DNA from: Astropecten irregularis
Taxonomy: Eukaryota; Echinodermata; Asteroidea; Paxillosida; Astropectinidae
Assembly: GCA_963971285.1 (NCBI GenBank)
Contig: OZ020244.1
Coordinates: forward strand, 16,554,001-16,618,000
Reading direction: 5' to 3'
Length of the DNA stretch: 64,000 nt
Each line of letters starts with the position of its first letter. The stretch's first letter is position 1. The notes beneath the pieces were generated by a model. The model ran no database searches. It saw only the letters and a program-made list of their open reading frames with translations, and had not been told where the DNA came from. Below are positions 58,501 to 59,530 of the stretch, piece by piece. The position numbers and the translations under genes were made by a program.

Positions 58501-59530
58501 CACGCATACTCATGTAGGGAACCAACAGCCAAAATATAATGAAAAAACATAAGAAATGAAGAGGCAAACTTGACCTACAAAAATGGTTTGGTAAAAAAAT
58601 TACACCACCAGTTGAGTGAAAGGAACATATTTGGCAAAATAAAACCATTGAGGAGGAAAAGGTCTGTCAGAAAACCTTTAAAACAACTGCAACATTTTGT
58701 GCACAAATCAATTGGGTTACTGCTCTCAGTTCCCAAGATGACATCACAGTTTTGCTCATGAATATGGAAATGCTAATTAGCATACAAACCCAAAAACCTG
58801 TTTTTAACCCTGAATCAGTGTGAGGAAGTGGGTAAAATTACAATCCCCATGTACAGTTTTTTTATTGGCACATGTTCAAGCCATAATATTCCCATTGCAG
58901 AGACCCTTTAAAGCTCTTTTCTGATGTTAAGAACATATTCAGAAGCTAGAAATCTTTTACCCAGAACTGGAATTAGCATGTTGAGGAGATCTGACTTCAC
59001 AGAAAAGTTTCAGCCAAAGATGTCTTTACACAAAGGTGACGACAAAGAAAATACCAGAGAGAACAAAGGTAAATGGCGTTCGCTATAAAGAACACACTGC
59101 CAGGTTTATACCGCATTATGGCTTGTTCTGCACAGGCAATAGAAGTCCTGGGGCCGATTTCACAAAGCACTAAGACTAGTCTAAGTTAGGACTACCTTTG
59201 TGAAATCGGCCCCTGGGTCAATTTCACCAAACTCATCATATCTAATCATAGGACTAATGATGCATTGCATTCCTATGTAGGCTACAATGGGTTATATCCT
59301 TCTGAACTCAAGTTACAATCGATCGCAGGGCTTCCTGAAATCGAGCCCGGGTTCAAGACCAGGATCACAGGATTGGCATTAAATACTCACCCTATAATTA
59401 CAATAATAAAGTCGAGGAAGTTCCAGGCATTTCGTAGATAGGCCCCTGAGTGAAAGAGGAACCCCAATGCGACGATTTTTAACAAAGCTTCTAACGTGAA
59501 GACGAACAGGAAAATATACTCCACTTCTTC
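4445..59530 (-). CDS. Cav1: L-type (Cav1) voltage-gated calcium channel alpha1 subunit, partial gene, 25 exon positions
   Basis: This gene encodes the four-repeat pore subunit of a plasma-membrane calcium channel that opens on depolarisation. It is open at both ends: the window covers IS2 to IVS3. Exons on the minus strand, 5' to 3': 59391..59530, 57831..57943, 56158..56316, 54891..55108, 43804..43904 or 41380..41483, 36526..36641, 29465..29518, 22117..22210, 21045..21205, 19864..20089, 18984..19194, 17420..17540, 16049..16295, 15065..15086, 13858..13903, 13106..13250, 12048..12177, 11402..11461, 10360..10472, 9480..9731, 8653..8799, 8147..8351, 6255..6413, 5099..5209, 4445..4528. Phases match at every junction, giving about 1,146 codons without a stop. 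Cav1 identity comes from the AID ([18 protein letters not shown]), the post-IIIS6 motif [14 protein letters not shown] followed by [14 protein letters not shown], and the II-III loop end [17 protein letters not shown]. Cav2 and Cav3 channels differ at these sites. Filter glutamates are seen in TMEGW (I), TGEDW (II) and TFEGW (III). Which vertebrate paralogue it is closest to cannot be told. Confidence 0.96.
4638..4725 (+). repeat. fragment of a foldback repeat (GCGTCAGGCCCTCCTA family)
   Basis: It shares GATCCTGCTAGGATC and CGTCAGGCCCTCCTAA with 48275..48540 and 51590..51790. Confidence 0.65.
4980..5051. repeat. three tandem 24-bp copies
   Basis: CTCCTTGTGTGAACACAA occurs three times in a row, ending about 48 bp from the exon 24 donor. 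Each unit also contains the small palindrome TTGTGTGAACACAA. Confidence 0.9.
5099..5209 (-). CDS. Cav1: Cav1 exon 24: IVS1-S2 loop and IVS2
   Basis: The 37-codon exon encodes [20 protein letters not shown] and [17 protein letters not shown] (IVS2). The acceptor is tttcttgacag and the donor is CCAAAG|gtcagt. The intron just downstream contains three near-identical 24-bp tandem copies at about 4980..5051. Confidence 0.95.
5715..5936. repeat. foldback element, about 220 bp
   Basis: The arms GCTTGAGGCTAGGCTTG and CAAGCCTAGCCTCAAGC are perfect inverse complements. The outer tips are AGGGCCTTTGCAAAA / TTTCGTAAAGGCCC. Confidence 0.85.
5937..6185 (-). repeat. dispersed repeat carrying a GAGTCG/GAGCC hexamer tract
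   Basis: It contains GGAGTCGGAGTCGGAGTC and GAGCCTGAGCCAGAG. Sequence next to the tract (AAAATAGAGGCTTTT, AAGTAGATTCTCT, GAGCTTCAGCTTCAATG on the minus strand) matches 47640..47700. Another related tract is at 55411..55527. Confidence 0.75.
6255..6413 (-). CDS. Cav1: Cav1 exon 23: III-IV linker and IVS1
   Basis: The 53-codon exon encodes [38 protein letters not shown] and IVS1 [15 protein letters not shown]. The acceptor is ttgtcctccag and the donor is ATGAAG|gtaag. Phase is 0 on both sides. Confidence 0.96.
6746..7010 (-). repeat. SINE body interrupted by a foldback MITE
   Basis: GTGGTAGATACTT before the insertion, and TTTTGACGCTCACAGCACAT with TACATTTACATTCCT after it, match the SINE at 12543..12905. 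The inserted element occupies about 6793..6915. Confidence 0.75.
6793..6915. repeat. foldback MITE (GGGCCTGTTTGTTTC family)
   Basis: The ends are GGGCCTGCTTGTTTCACGCA and GCCTGAAACAAACAGG, with inner GATCAGTGATCCTG / CATCACTGATCGC. Other copies: 10552..10683, 21328..21427, 23503..23628. Confidence 0.9.
7114..7880. repeat. degenerate copies of the CTGGGGCCAATTTCA foldback family
   Basis: The left part has GGGGCCATTTCATAGAGCTG with GCTTAAGCACCAAAA. A second piece at about 7666..7880 ends AAAGCAGCTCTATGAAATTG. Between them is unassigned sequence with a CATTGTGTTGCATGTG-type stretch. Confidence 0.6.
7908..8125. repeat. foldback element, CTGGGGCCAATTTCA family
   Basis: It starts GGGGGCCAATTTCACAGCAC and has paired TTTGCTAAGCATGACA / GTGCTAAGCAAATT. 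It ends about 21 bp from the exon 22 donor at 8146. Confidence 0.75.
8147..8351 (-). CDS. Cav1: Cav1 exon 22: IIIS6 and start of III-IV linker
   Basis: This exon encodes [24 protein letters not shown]6 [20 protein letters not shown] and [15 protein letters not shown], then KNCELDKNQ. The [14 protein letters not shown] stretch separates Cav1 from Cav2 and Cav3. The acceptor is actatgcag and the donor is AACCAG|gtacgt. It ends in phase 0. Confidence 0.97.
8518..8613. repeat. half of a foldback element (TCGATTTCACGAAGCCCTA family)
   Basis: CCTACGTAGGGCTGCAA, CATAATTAGTCCTAC and TGAAATCGACCCCAG match the right half of 20812..20942 and 35750..35895. Confidence 0.7.
8653..8799 (-). CDS. Cav1: Cav1 exon 21: repeat III pore loop and filter
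   Basis: This exon encodes [40 protein letters not shown] and ISTFEGWP. The Glu of TFEGW is the repeat III filter residue. The acceptor is cctttcag and the donor is CCCAA|gtaagt. The end phase is 2. Confidence 0.96.
9105..9440 (+). repeat. TTAA-type element, type 1, about 335 bp
   Basis: It contains AGGGTATAAAGATGGTG, CTGAAATGCTGTATTTATCC, GATCAAAAATAAC and GTATGGGACTG in the family order. It ends about 40 bp from the exon 20 donor. The terminal repeats are worn. Confidence 0.8.
9480..9731 (-). CDS. Cav1: Cav1 exon 20: IIIS4 sensor and IIIS5
   Basis: This exon encodes [20 protein letters not shown] (IIIS4, six basic positions), [20 protein letters not shown] and IIIS5 [20 protein letters not shown]. 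It ends [19 protein letters not shown]. The acceptor is cttcacgaaag and the donor is TGCCA|gtaagt. The IIIS5 Thr and Gln known from vertebrate L-type dihydropyridine sites align with Met and Val here. Confidence 0.96.
10360..10472 (-). CDS. Cav1: Cav1 exon 19: IIIS2-S3 loop and IIIS3
   Basis: This exon encodes [20 protein letters not shown] then [17 protein letters not shown]. HKGxFCRNxFNxLDLLVV is a signature of repeat III in high-voltage-activated channels. The acceptor is tttccag and the donor is CTGCA|gtaagta. The end phase is 2. Confidence 0.95.
10552..10683. repeat. foldback MITE (GGGCCTGTTTGTTTC family)
   Basis: It starts GGGCCTGTTTGTTTCAGGCA and ends TGCCTGAAACAAACAGGCCC, a nearly perfect inverted pair, with GGGATCCGGAGCAGC in the loop region. 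Confidence 0.92.
11090..11368. repeat. foldback element (AAGGTCTCAACGTTTCGACTAG family)
   Basis: The arms contain CTCGTAAGGTCTCAACATTT / TGTTGAGACCTTACGAGAAG and ACACCATGTAAGAATC / TTTACATGGTATTTCCGC. Related copies: 20227..20370, 23690..23765, 56930..57235, 60700..61098. Confidence 0.88.
11402..11461 (-). CDS. Cav1: Cav1 exon 18: IIIS2, 60 nt
   Basis: The whole exon is [24 protein letters not shown]2. The acceptor is cttttgcag and the donor is TTAAAG|gtgag. Phase is 0 on both sides. In vertebrate CACNA1C the corresponding 60-nt exon exists as a mutually exclusive pair; I found no second copy between 10473 and 12047. Confidence 0.94.
12048..12177 (-). CDS. Cav1: Cav1 exon 17: IIIS1
   Basis: The 130-nt exon encodes [20 protein letters not shown] then [24 protein letters not shown]1 with the conserved LAAEDP end. 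The acceptor is gcccttcag and the donor is CGAT|gtaagt. It ends in phase 0. Confidence 0.95.
12470..12545 (+). repeat. partial tRNA-like repeat
   Basis: TTCTGGAGGTTGCTGGTTCGAATCCCAGTCAATTTATCTTTGTTC matches one end of the tRNA-like/TIR family at 21507..21647. It has the B-box only. Confidence 0.6.
12543..12905 (-). repeat. tRNA-derived SINE, near full length
   Basis: On the minus strand it starts with a tRNA-like head (GTGGCTTAGTGGTCTTGCG, then GGGTTCGAATCCAGCC). The body has GTGTCCTTGGGCAAGACGCT and AAGTAAATGGGTACC, and the end is a (TTA)n tail. This is the classic head-body-microsatellite-tail structure. Fragments lie at 6746..7010, 35985..36080 and 36870..36962. Confidence 0.88.
13106..13250 (-). 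CDS. Cav1: Cav1 exon 16: acidic run and end of II-III loop
   Basis: This exon encodes [20 protein letters not shown], then [16 protein letters not shown] and [13 protein letters not shown]. The last stretch is the Cav1-type entry to repeat III (PMPEASSFFIF in vertebrates). RRLS is a possible PKA-type site (inference). The acceptor is tctcttctag and the donor is AATAG|gtaacg. Confidence 0.93.
13495..13742. repeat. foldback element, CTGGGGCCAATTTCA family
   Basis: It starts GGTCCAATTTCATAAAGCTG and ends GCAGGACCATGAAATTGGCC. Paired AAAATTGCTTAGCAC / GTGCTAAGC arms lie inside. Confidence 0.88.
13858..13903 (-). CDS. Cav1: Cav1 exon 15: short acidic exon in II-III loop
   Basis: The 46-nt exon encodes [15 protein letters not shown]. 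The acceptor is tttgcaacag and the donor is CCAG|gtagta. Phase 0 in and phase 1 out join exons 14 and 16 without a stop. Conservation is too low to identify it alone. Confidence 0.82.
15065..15086 (-). CDS. Cav1: Cav1 exon 14: 22-nt microexon in II-III loop
   Basis: The microexon encodes the last base of a Lys codon and PAEEGEK. The acceptor is ctcttttgcag and the donor is AAAAG|gtac. Its 22 nt convert phase 2 to phase 0, exactly what exon 15 needs, which is the main support. Skipping it alone would break the frame. Confidence 0.82.
15174..15540 (+). repeat. TTAA-type element, type 2, about 365 bp
   Basis: It starts TTTAAAGGTACCGTACATTA and ends CATGTATTATACCTTTAAA. Inner landmarks are GTTCACAGATTTACGTATAA and GAGCTCAAATTTTCACAGG. 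Confidence 0.88.
15923..16014. repeat. perfect 46-bp tandem duplication
   Basis: The block from GGGGTAATTGTCTG to CCCCCTCCTCCA occurs twice in direct succession with no visible difference. It lies about 35 bp downstream of the exon 13 donor in gene sense. Confidence 0.92.
16049..16295 (-). CDS. Cav1: Cav1 exon 13: end of IIS6 and first half of II-III loop
   Basis: This exon begins [20 protein letters not shown], the conserved IIS6 end. It then encodes a charged cytoplasmic loop ([52 protein letters not shown]). The acceptor is ccccaccattag and the donor is CACAA|gtaggt. Start and end phases are both 2. Confidence 0.95.
16296..17419. other. intron between exons 12 and 13, no recognised repeat
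   Basis: This is AT-rich sequence. I see no open frame with family features and no repeat shared with the rest of the window. Confidence 0.6.
17420..17540 (-). CDS. Cav1: Cav1 exon 12: repeat II filter and first part of IIS6
   Basis: This exon starts [20 protein letters not shown], with Glu of TGEDW as the repeat II filter residue. It continues [17 protein letters not shown] into IIS6. The acceptor is tactcgtag, the donor is AACT|gtatcc and the end phase is 1. The donor lacks the usual purine pattern at +4/+5 and may be comparatively weak. Confidence 0.95.
17541..18983. other. intron between exons 11 and 12, mostly unassigned
   Basis: It contains TTTCCCTCACTTTCCCTCAC near 17625 and one internally deleted TTAA-type element (18466..18673). 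The remainder shows nothing recognisable. Confidence 0.6.
18466..18673 (+). repeat. TTAA-type element, internally deleted
   Basis: The left end TTTAAAGGTAGAATCATACT and ACAGATTTACGTATAACT are present. The middle is lost, and the right end is CAAAGTATGACACCATCTTT. Confidence 0.8.
18984..19194 (-). CDS. Cav1: Cav1 exon 11: IIS4-S5 linker, IIS5, start of pore loop II
   Basis: This exon encodes [23 protein letters not shown]5 ([20 protein letters not shown]) and the pore-loop start [14 protein letters not shown]. The acceptor is attttaccag and the donor is TTTCAG|gtgagt. It ends in phase 0 just before the filter. Confidence 0.96.
19285..19400 (+). repeat. dispersed repeat fragment with AAGCGTAGAATCGGTGCTTA
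   Basis: The hairpin TAAGCGTAGAATCGGTGCTTA plus GATCCTATTTCATG matches 62200..62285. A similar hairpin lies near 4735..4830. Confidence 0.6.
19556..19740. repeat. partial foldback element, CTGGGGCCAATTTCA family
   Basis: It starts GGGACCAATTTCAAAGAGCT. ATGTTTACTACTTTTGACTT and GTTTGCTGAGCATAACATTC match 44263..44500. Confidence 0.75.
19864..20089 (-). CDS. Cav1: Cav1 exon 10: IIS2 to IIS4
   Basis: This exon encodes IIS2 ([19 protein letters not shown]), IIS3 ([20 protein letters not shown]) and the IIS4 sensor ([18 protein letters not shown]). The acceptor is ctcccgcag, the donor is ACGAG|gtgag and the end phase is 2. Confidence 0.96.
20227..20370 (+). repeat. partial element, AAGGTCTCAACGTTTCGACTAG family
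   Basis: It carries GTCAAAACGTTGAGACC, ATTACATGGTGTTTCCGCAA and CACATACCAATTG, one arm of the family only. Confidence 0.75.
20548..20685. repeat. foldback element with CG-rich alternating core
   Basis: The arms are GAGAACCGGTCTTCAAGTCA and TTTTGACAAGACCGGTTCTC. The core has GCATGCGCGCGG and GTGCGTGCGCGTGCGC, alternating purine-pyrimidine sequence that could adopt Z-DNA. Confidence 0.8.
20812..20942. repeat. foldback element, TCGATTTCACGAAGCCCTA family
   Basis: It starts TCTGGGGTCGATTTCATGAA and ends TTTGGTGAAATTAACCCCTG. The arms hold CCCTACGATCGATCGTAAC / GTCCTACGATTGATAG. Confidence 0.9.
21045..21205 (-). CDS. Cav1: Cav1 exon 9: IIS1
   Basis: This exon encodes [20 protein letters not shown], then IIS1 [20 protein letters not shown] and [19 protein letters not shown] and ASEHYNQP are Cav1 hallmarks. 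The acceptor is ttgttgtag, the donor is CAAG|gtacc and the end phase is 1. Confidence 0.95.
21328..21427. repeat. truncated foldback MITE (GGGCCTGTTTGTTTC family)
   Basis: It starts GGGCCTGTTTGTTTAATGCA and has GATCCGGATCCCATTTTAGC. The far arm is shortened, ending TCTGGGCCC. Confidence 0.8.
21507..21647. repeat. tRNA-like/TIR element, inverted-dimer form
   Basis: The left arm is TTGAAAAGTGAACAAAATAA and the right arm is TTTCTTTGTTCACTTTTCAA. GCGGGATTCGAACCAGCAAC on one side mirrors GCTGGTTTGCATCCCACTCC on the other. The element thus holds two opposed B-boxes and no intact A-box. Confidence 0.85.
22117..22210 (-). CDS. Cav1: Cav1 exon 8: acidic/serine-rich part of I-II loop
   Basis: The predicted 94-nt exon encodes [20 protein letters not shown] then [12 protein letters not shown]. 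Sequence conservation in this loop is weak, so the call rests on phase. The acceptor gtcgtcgtag accepts phase 1 from exon 7, and the donor AAAAAA|gtgaga supplies phase 2 to exon 9, making a continuous basic stretch [15 protein letters not shown]. The Ser/Asp/Glu cluster could be a casein kinase target (inference). Confidence 0.78.
23503..23628. repeat. foldback MITE (GGGCCTGTTTGTTTC family)
   Basis: It starts GGGCCTGTTTGTTTCGCGCA and ends TGCGCAAAAGAAACAAGCCC. The inner pair is GAAATCCATGATCTGC / GATCATGAATC. Confidence 0.9.
23690..23765 (+). repeat. fragment, AAGGTCTCAACGTTTCGACTAG family
   Basis: GAGAAGTGCGAAAGTAC and TCTTACATGGTGTTTCCGCA followed by CCGATCCACATA match one arm of 56930..57235. 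Confidence 0.75.
24840..25216 (-). repeat. TTAA-type element, type 1, about 377 bp
   Basis: It starts TTAAAGGTAGTATCATACTT and ends GTATACTACCTTTAATG. An inner inverted pair surrounds TTTGATCTTTAAAAGATCAA. Confidence 0.92.
25248..25386 (+). repeat. tRNA-like core in TIR element
   Basis: It has GGCTGGATAGCTCAGTTGGT and TTGGTTCGAATCC in plus orientation. The ends are GAACAAAGATAATTGAC and TTTTCTTAGTTCAC. Confidence 0.82.
25856..26420 (+). repeat. about 560-bp non-autonomous element, copy 1
   Basis: The terminal inverted repeats read TTTAAAGGGTCTCTGCAATG and, from the far side, TTTAAAGGGCGACTGCAGTG. The copy at 58345..58918 is in the opposite orientation and nearly identical throughout. No coding potential for a transposase. 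Confidence 0.9.
26640..26816 (-). repeat. TTAA-type element, partial
   Basis: It keeps the TGTACGTAAGTCTGTGAACA stretch and the end CAAAGTATGATAGTACCTTT. The other half is missing. Confidence 0.75.
27265..27350. repeat. short tandem repeat of AAATCAACTAAAAAT
   Basis: About five imperfect copies of a 15-bp unit containing AAATCAACTAAA. Confidence 0.85.
28038..28090. repeat. 7-bp tandem repeat, TTCAATC
   Basis: About seven copies of TTCAATC in tandem, preceded by CACTCAATCAATC. Confidence 0.92.
28610..28645. repeat. poly-C followed by poly-A
   Basis: About 12 C are followed directly by more than 20 A. It could be a retroposed tail or assembly noise; no flanking structure supports either. Confidence 0.8.
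29093..29332 (+). repeat. dispersed repeat (GGATCCAGGATTTTCC family), uninterrupted copy
   Basis: It shares both ends and the order of landmarks with 1169..1605 but lacks the foldback insertion. It therefore shows the empty site. Confidence 0.82.
29465..29518 (-). CDS. Cav1: Cav1 exon 7: small symmetric exon in I-II loop
   Basis: The 54-nt exon encodes [18 protein letters not shown], continuing the conserved QAEDIDPEN region after the AID. The acceptor is attttgcag and the donor is CACG|gtagg. Both phases are 1, so skipping it would keep the frame. Confidence 0.9.
29773..30135 (-). repeat. TTAA-type element, type 1, about 360 bp
   Basis: It starts AAAGGTAGTATCATACTTTG and ends CAAAGTATGATACTACCTTT, long and nearly perfect inverted ends. 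GATCTTTTAAAAGATC lies in the centre. Confidence 0.93.
30166..30550. repeat. TTAA-flanked foldback element with central palindrome
   Basis: The ends are TTAAAGGCATTGCATACGTT and CGTATGCAATCCCTTTAA. The centre (30330..30370) is a hairpin with arms GAGAAGCGTTA / TAACGCTTCTC. I recall closely similar repeats from echinoderm genomes but cannot verify it here. Confidence 0.9.
30630..30972 (-). repeat. TTAA-type element, type 2
   Basis: It starts TTAAAGGCATAATACAGGAT and ends CAATCCTGTACTGTACCTTT. Part of the type 2 half is deleted or replaced near 30740. Confidence 0.85.
31514..31868 (+). repeat. TTAA-type element, type 2
   Basis: It starts TTTTAAAGGTACAGGACAGG and keeps CTCACATTTTCACAGGT and CAATCATGTATTATA near its right end. 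Confidence 0.88.
32232..32477. repeat. foldback element, CTGGGGCCAATTTCA family
   Basis: It starts GGGGCCAATTTCATAGAGC and ends GCAGCTCTATGAAATTGGCA. The inner region has CAACCAAATTTCTATGTGTT. Confidence 0.92.
33228..33451 (-). repeat. TTAA-type element, type 2, partial
   Basis: It keeps TACCCGAGATCAAAACTGTT through CAATCCTGTACTGTACCTTT. A short CTGGGG-family fragment (GCTAAGCACAAAAAGTTGC) adjoins it at 33170..33225. Confidence 0.82.
33932..34329 (+). repeat. TTAA-type element, type 1, about 400 bp
   Basis: It starts TTAAAGGTACTATCATACTT and ends AAATGTGATATTACCTTTAA. Centre: TTTTAATCTTTTAAAGATCA. Confidence 0.92.
35335..35665. repeat. possible LTR-like or other repeat fragment
   Basis: The local composition differs: GC-rich CACCCGCGCAGCCCGCTTG, then a T-rich middle, then GCGCCGTCAGGCGAACTTGG. 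It resembles a retrotransposon LTR, but I cannot identify ends, target duplication or a partner. Confidence 0.3.
35750..35895. repeat. foldback element, TCGATTTCACGAAGCCCTA family
   Basis: It starts CTGGGGTCGATTTCACCAT and ends TTCGTGAAATCAACCCCAG. The arms hold ACTATCAATTGTAAGAC and CCCTACGTAGGATACGATG. Confidence 0.92.
35985..36080 (-). repeat. tRNA-derived SINE fragment
   Basis: GTCTTCCACAAGGACACAAG and ATGGCTGGGCTTGAACCCAC match the middle of 12543..12905. Confidence 0.75.
36255..36487. repeat. foldback element, CTGGGGCCAATTTCA family
   Basis: It starts TGGGGCCAATTTTAAGCACA and ends GACTATAAAATTGGCCCCTG. It stops about 34 bp short of the exon 6 donor. Confidence 0.88.
36526..36641 (-). 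CDS. Cav1: Cav1 exon 6: I-II loop with beta-subunit binding site (AID)
   Basis: This exon encodes [18 protein letters not shown] then [20 protein letters not shown]. The second part is the alpha-interaction domain, the helix that docks in the groove of the cytoplasmic beta subunit. The consensus QQxExxLxGYxxWIxxxE is kept except that the first Gln is Lys. The acceptor is cgcatacag, the donor is AGCAG|gtaag and the end phase is 1. Confidence 0.95.
36870..36962 (+). repeat. SINE 3' end with ATT tail
   Basis: AATAAGCGCATTTGATCACT with GTGCTTTATAACC is followed by about eight ATT units. This fits the tail end of a tRNA-derived SINE. Confidence 0.65.
37637..37985 (+). repeat. TTAA-type element, type 1
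   Basis: It starts TTAAAGGTAGTATCATACTT. The right end CCAAAGTATGATAATAATTT has lost the last bases. Confidence 0.9.
41380..41483 (-). CDS. Cav1: Cav1 exon 5b: alternative IS6 (VNNAI type)
   Basis: The 104-nt exon encodes [20 protein letters not shown] then [15 protein letters not shown], again a complete IS6. The acceptor is catctattag and the donor is AGTGG|gtaagt. It is interchangeable in phase with 43804..43904 and one codon longer. VNxA and YFVTL resemble the other vertebrate IS6 variant (VNDAVG...IYFVTLIII). The last Gly, split over the junction, corresponds to the residue mutated in human Timothy syndrome. Confidence 0.93.
41490..42790. repeat. purine-rich minisatellite between the two IS6 exons
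   Basis: Irregular units of about 130-175 bp (longer after 42200) recur. Each contains GGAGGAAGGTAGTAGATGCG, GGGAGAGGGTTTATGGGG and GGTTAGAGGAGGGTGGTA. Copies of the first motif start near 41600, 41774, 41906, 42051 and 42361. The plus strand is almost all G and A. Long open frames here (proline/leucine-rich on the minus strand) are composition artefacts. Confidence 0.93.
43804..43904 (-). CDS. Cav1: Cav1 exon 5a: alternative IS6 (ITDAM type)
   Basis: The 101-nt exon encodes [20 protein letters not shown] then [14 protein letters not shown], a complete IS6. The acceptor is acattggacag and the donor is AGCGG|gtaagta. Start and end phases (0 and 2) equal those of 41380..41483, so only one of the two can be used in a normal transcript. 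DAM and WVYFVSL resemble the vertebrate CACNA1C variant containing MQDAMG. Confidence 0.93.
44263..44500. repeat. foldback element, CTGGGGCCAATTTCA family
   Basis: It starts GGGGCCAATTTCATAGAGC and ends CAACTCTATGAAATTGGCCC. This subtype has TGACTTGTATTCGGCCATTG and ATTTTATTGACCAAGG. Confidence 0.93.
46300..46585. repeat. foldback element with GTGTTCCGC ends
   Basis: It starts AGGGTGTGTTCCGCTTGCGC and ends AGAGTGGAACGCACCCCTGG. Inside are GTGGAACGCACACGC and repeated CGAACATACGC-like pieces. Confidence 0.7.
46979..47004 (+). repeat. GGGGA tandem tract, G-quadruplex candidate
   Basis: Five runs of four or more G are separated by single A. This meets the usual G4 pattern on the plus strand, which is the non-template strand relative to plus but template for this gene. 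Confidence 0.85.
47500..47830 (+). repeat. dispersed repeat carrying a GGCTCA/GGCTCTGG hexamer tract
   Basis: The tract GGCTCAGGCTCTGGCTCAGG runs to about 47622. The flank matches 5937..6185 in inverse orientation. The apparent SGSGSG protein is not real. Confidence 0.78.
48275..48540. repeat. foldback element, GCGTCAGGCCCTCCTA family
   Basis: The arms are GAGGGCCTGACGCATTTGGA and GATCTAAACACATAAGGCCC, with inner GACAAGAACATGC / GCATGTTCTTGTCC. A TTGGCTGATGAGGAGTTTGC stretch follows. Confidence 0.85.
48821..48986. repeat. foldback element, TCGATTTCACGAAGCCCTA family
   Basis: It starts GGTTGATTTCGGCAAACTCA. The arms carry AATCCTAGGACTTATGGTG and ACTCGAGTCACGATCGATCG. Confidence 0.85.
49607..49825. 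repeat. foldback element, CTGGGGCCAATTTCA family
   Basis: It starts TGGGGCCAATTTCATAGAGA and ends TATGAAATTGGCCCCTGG. GAACAACAGCCAAAGAACAA is shared with 13495..13742. Confidence 0.93.
51590..51790. repeat. repeat of the GCGTCAGGCCCTCCTA family
   Basis: AACTCCTCATCAGCCAAAATG, CATGTTCTTGTCCTTCGTCA and GTCAGGCCCTCCTACATG match 48275..48540 in order. Confidence 0.8.
53695..53850. repeat. foldback element, TCGATTTCACGAAGCCCTA family
   Basis: It starts CTGGGGTGGATTTCACAAAG and ends TTGGTGAAATCAACACCTGG. It lies directly against a second, different foldback element. Confidence 0.9.
53851..53999. repeat. foldback element with CGACGCGTCG-type arms
   Basis: It starts GGGGCTGATTTCATAAAGCT and ends TTTTATGAAATCGGCCCCAG. 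The arms hold CTGCGACACGTCGCAAC and CTCTGCGATGCGTCGTAAG. Confidence 0.9.
54545..54633 (-). repeat. tRNA-like sequence, probably pseudogene or SINE head
   Basis: On the minus strand it reads TAGCTCAGTGTTCTAATGG, an extended middle, then GTGGGTTCGAATCCCACC. The T-arm is good. The middle is too long for a normal tRNA and the acceptor strands pair poorly. Confidence 0.6.
54891..55108 (-). CDS. Cav1: Cav1 exon 4: repeat I turret and pore loop (filter Glu)
   Basis: The 218-nt exon encodes the cysteine-containing extracellular loop ([28 protein letters not shown]). It then runs through the P-loop [14 protein letters not shown] and the filter [13 protein letters not shown]; the Glu of TMEGW is the repeat I selectivity residue. 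The acceptor is ctcttgcag and the donor is CAAT|gtgagt. It ends in phase 0, so it can join either IS6 exon. Confidence 0.96.
55411..55527 (-). repeat. GAGCCG/GAGCTG hexamer tract
   Basis: About 19 imperfect hexamers change from GGAGCT through GGAGCC to AAGCCA along the tract. Upstream TAAAATGGATGCACAAAATA resembles the flank at 6095..6115. All open frames through it are artefacts of the repeat. Confidence 0.9.
55530..56157. other. intron part between exons 3 and 4, unassigned
   Basis: It contains GGGGACATTTTCGGGGAAAA-type G-rich stretches near 55800..55900 whose flanks repeat GGTGACCAT / TGGTCACCTTA, possibly another foldback (about 55528..55912). Otherwise nothing is recognised. Confidence 0.45.
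56158..56316 (-). CDS. Cav1: Cav1 exon 3: IS4-S5 linker and IS5
   Basis: This exon starts with GC TTA CAG (S-L-Q with the previous exon's A). It continues [19 protein letters not shown] and [19 protein letters not shown], the S4-S5 linker and IS5. It ends in the extracellular loop with CWVNVDGK. The acceptor is cctcaag and the donor is AAAAC|gtgagtt. Confidence 0.95.
56424..56789 (-). repeat. TTAA-type element, type 2, about 365 bp
   Basis: It starts TTAAAGGTATAATACATGAT and ends ACCAATCCTTTGTACTGTAC. It has GAGCTCAATCGGACATCTGA and TCAGGCGGAAATATTTTAAC. Confidence 0.9.
56930..57235. repeat. foldback element, AAGGTCTCAACGTTTCGACTAG family
   Basis: The long arms CGTAAGGTCTCAACGTTTCG and CGAAACGTTGAGACCTTACG are perfect complements around GAGGAGACGGACA. 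The outer arms hold TGTGGATCGGTTTG / CAAACCGATCCACA. Confidence 0.94.
57276..57468. repeat. foldback element with AATAGCGCTC ends
   Basis: It starts AATAGCGCTCCGCACTAATG and ends GTGCGGAGTGCTATT. The inner pair is CAGACAAACTTT / AATGTTTGTCTGA. It directly follows 56930..57235. Confidence 0.85.
57831..57943 (-). CDS. Cav1: Cav1 exon 2: IS3 end and IS4 voltage sensor
   Basis: This exon encodes [20 protein letters not shown], the repeat I voltage sensor with one Lys and several Arg at three-residue spacing. It is preceded by a short IS3-S4 loop ([12 protein letters not shown]). The acceptor is cttcatag^A, completing the split Gly codon of the previous exon. The donor is CCAA|gtaagt and the end phase is 1. 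Confidence 0.95.
58046..58170 (-). repeat. tRNA-like core in TIR element
   Basis: On the minus strand: GGCTGGATAGCTCAGTTGGT, AGAGCGCCTATTCAGGAGGT and CGCTGGTTCGAATCCCGCTC. This is the most tRNA-like copy in spacing, but the acceptor ends (GGGCTGG / CGCTCCA) do not pair. The outer motif is AAGTGAACAAAGA / TATCTTTGTTC. Confidence 0.82.
58345..58918 (-). repeat. about 560-bp non-autonomous element, copy 2
   Basis: This is the inverse-orientation copy of 25856..26420, with scattered single-base differences. The ends are TTAAAGGGCGGCTGCAGTG and CATTGCAGAGACCCTTTAA. Confidence 0.92.
59152..59217. repeat. 66-bp near-perfect palindrome with CTGGGGCCGATTTCA ends
   Basis: It starts GGGGCCGATTTCACAAAGCA and ends TTTGTGAAATCGGCCCC, with AAGACTAGTCTAAG in the middle. 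It is the shortest member of the shared-terminus group. Confidence 0.92.
59208..59351. repeat. foldback element, TCGATTTCACGAAGCCCTA family
   Basis: It starts CTGGGTCAATTTCACCAAAC and ends TTCCTGAAATCGAGCCCGGG. The arms are worn. It overlaps the end of the neighbouring palindrome. Confidence 0.85.
59391..59530 (-). CDS. Cav1: Cav1 exon 1 of the window: IS2 to IS3
   Basis: The 140-nt exon encodes [20 protein letters not shown] (IS2) and [17 protein letters not shown] (start of IS3), close to vertebrate L-type channels. The acceptor is ttattgcag and the donor is GG|gtgag. It starts in phase 0 and ends in phase 2. The exon with IS1 should lie upstream and was not found between 59531 and 64000. 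Confidence 0.95.
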
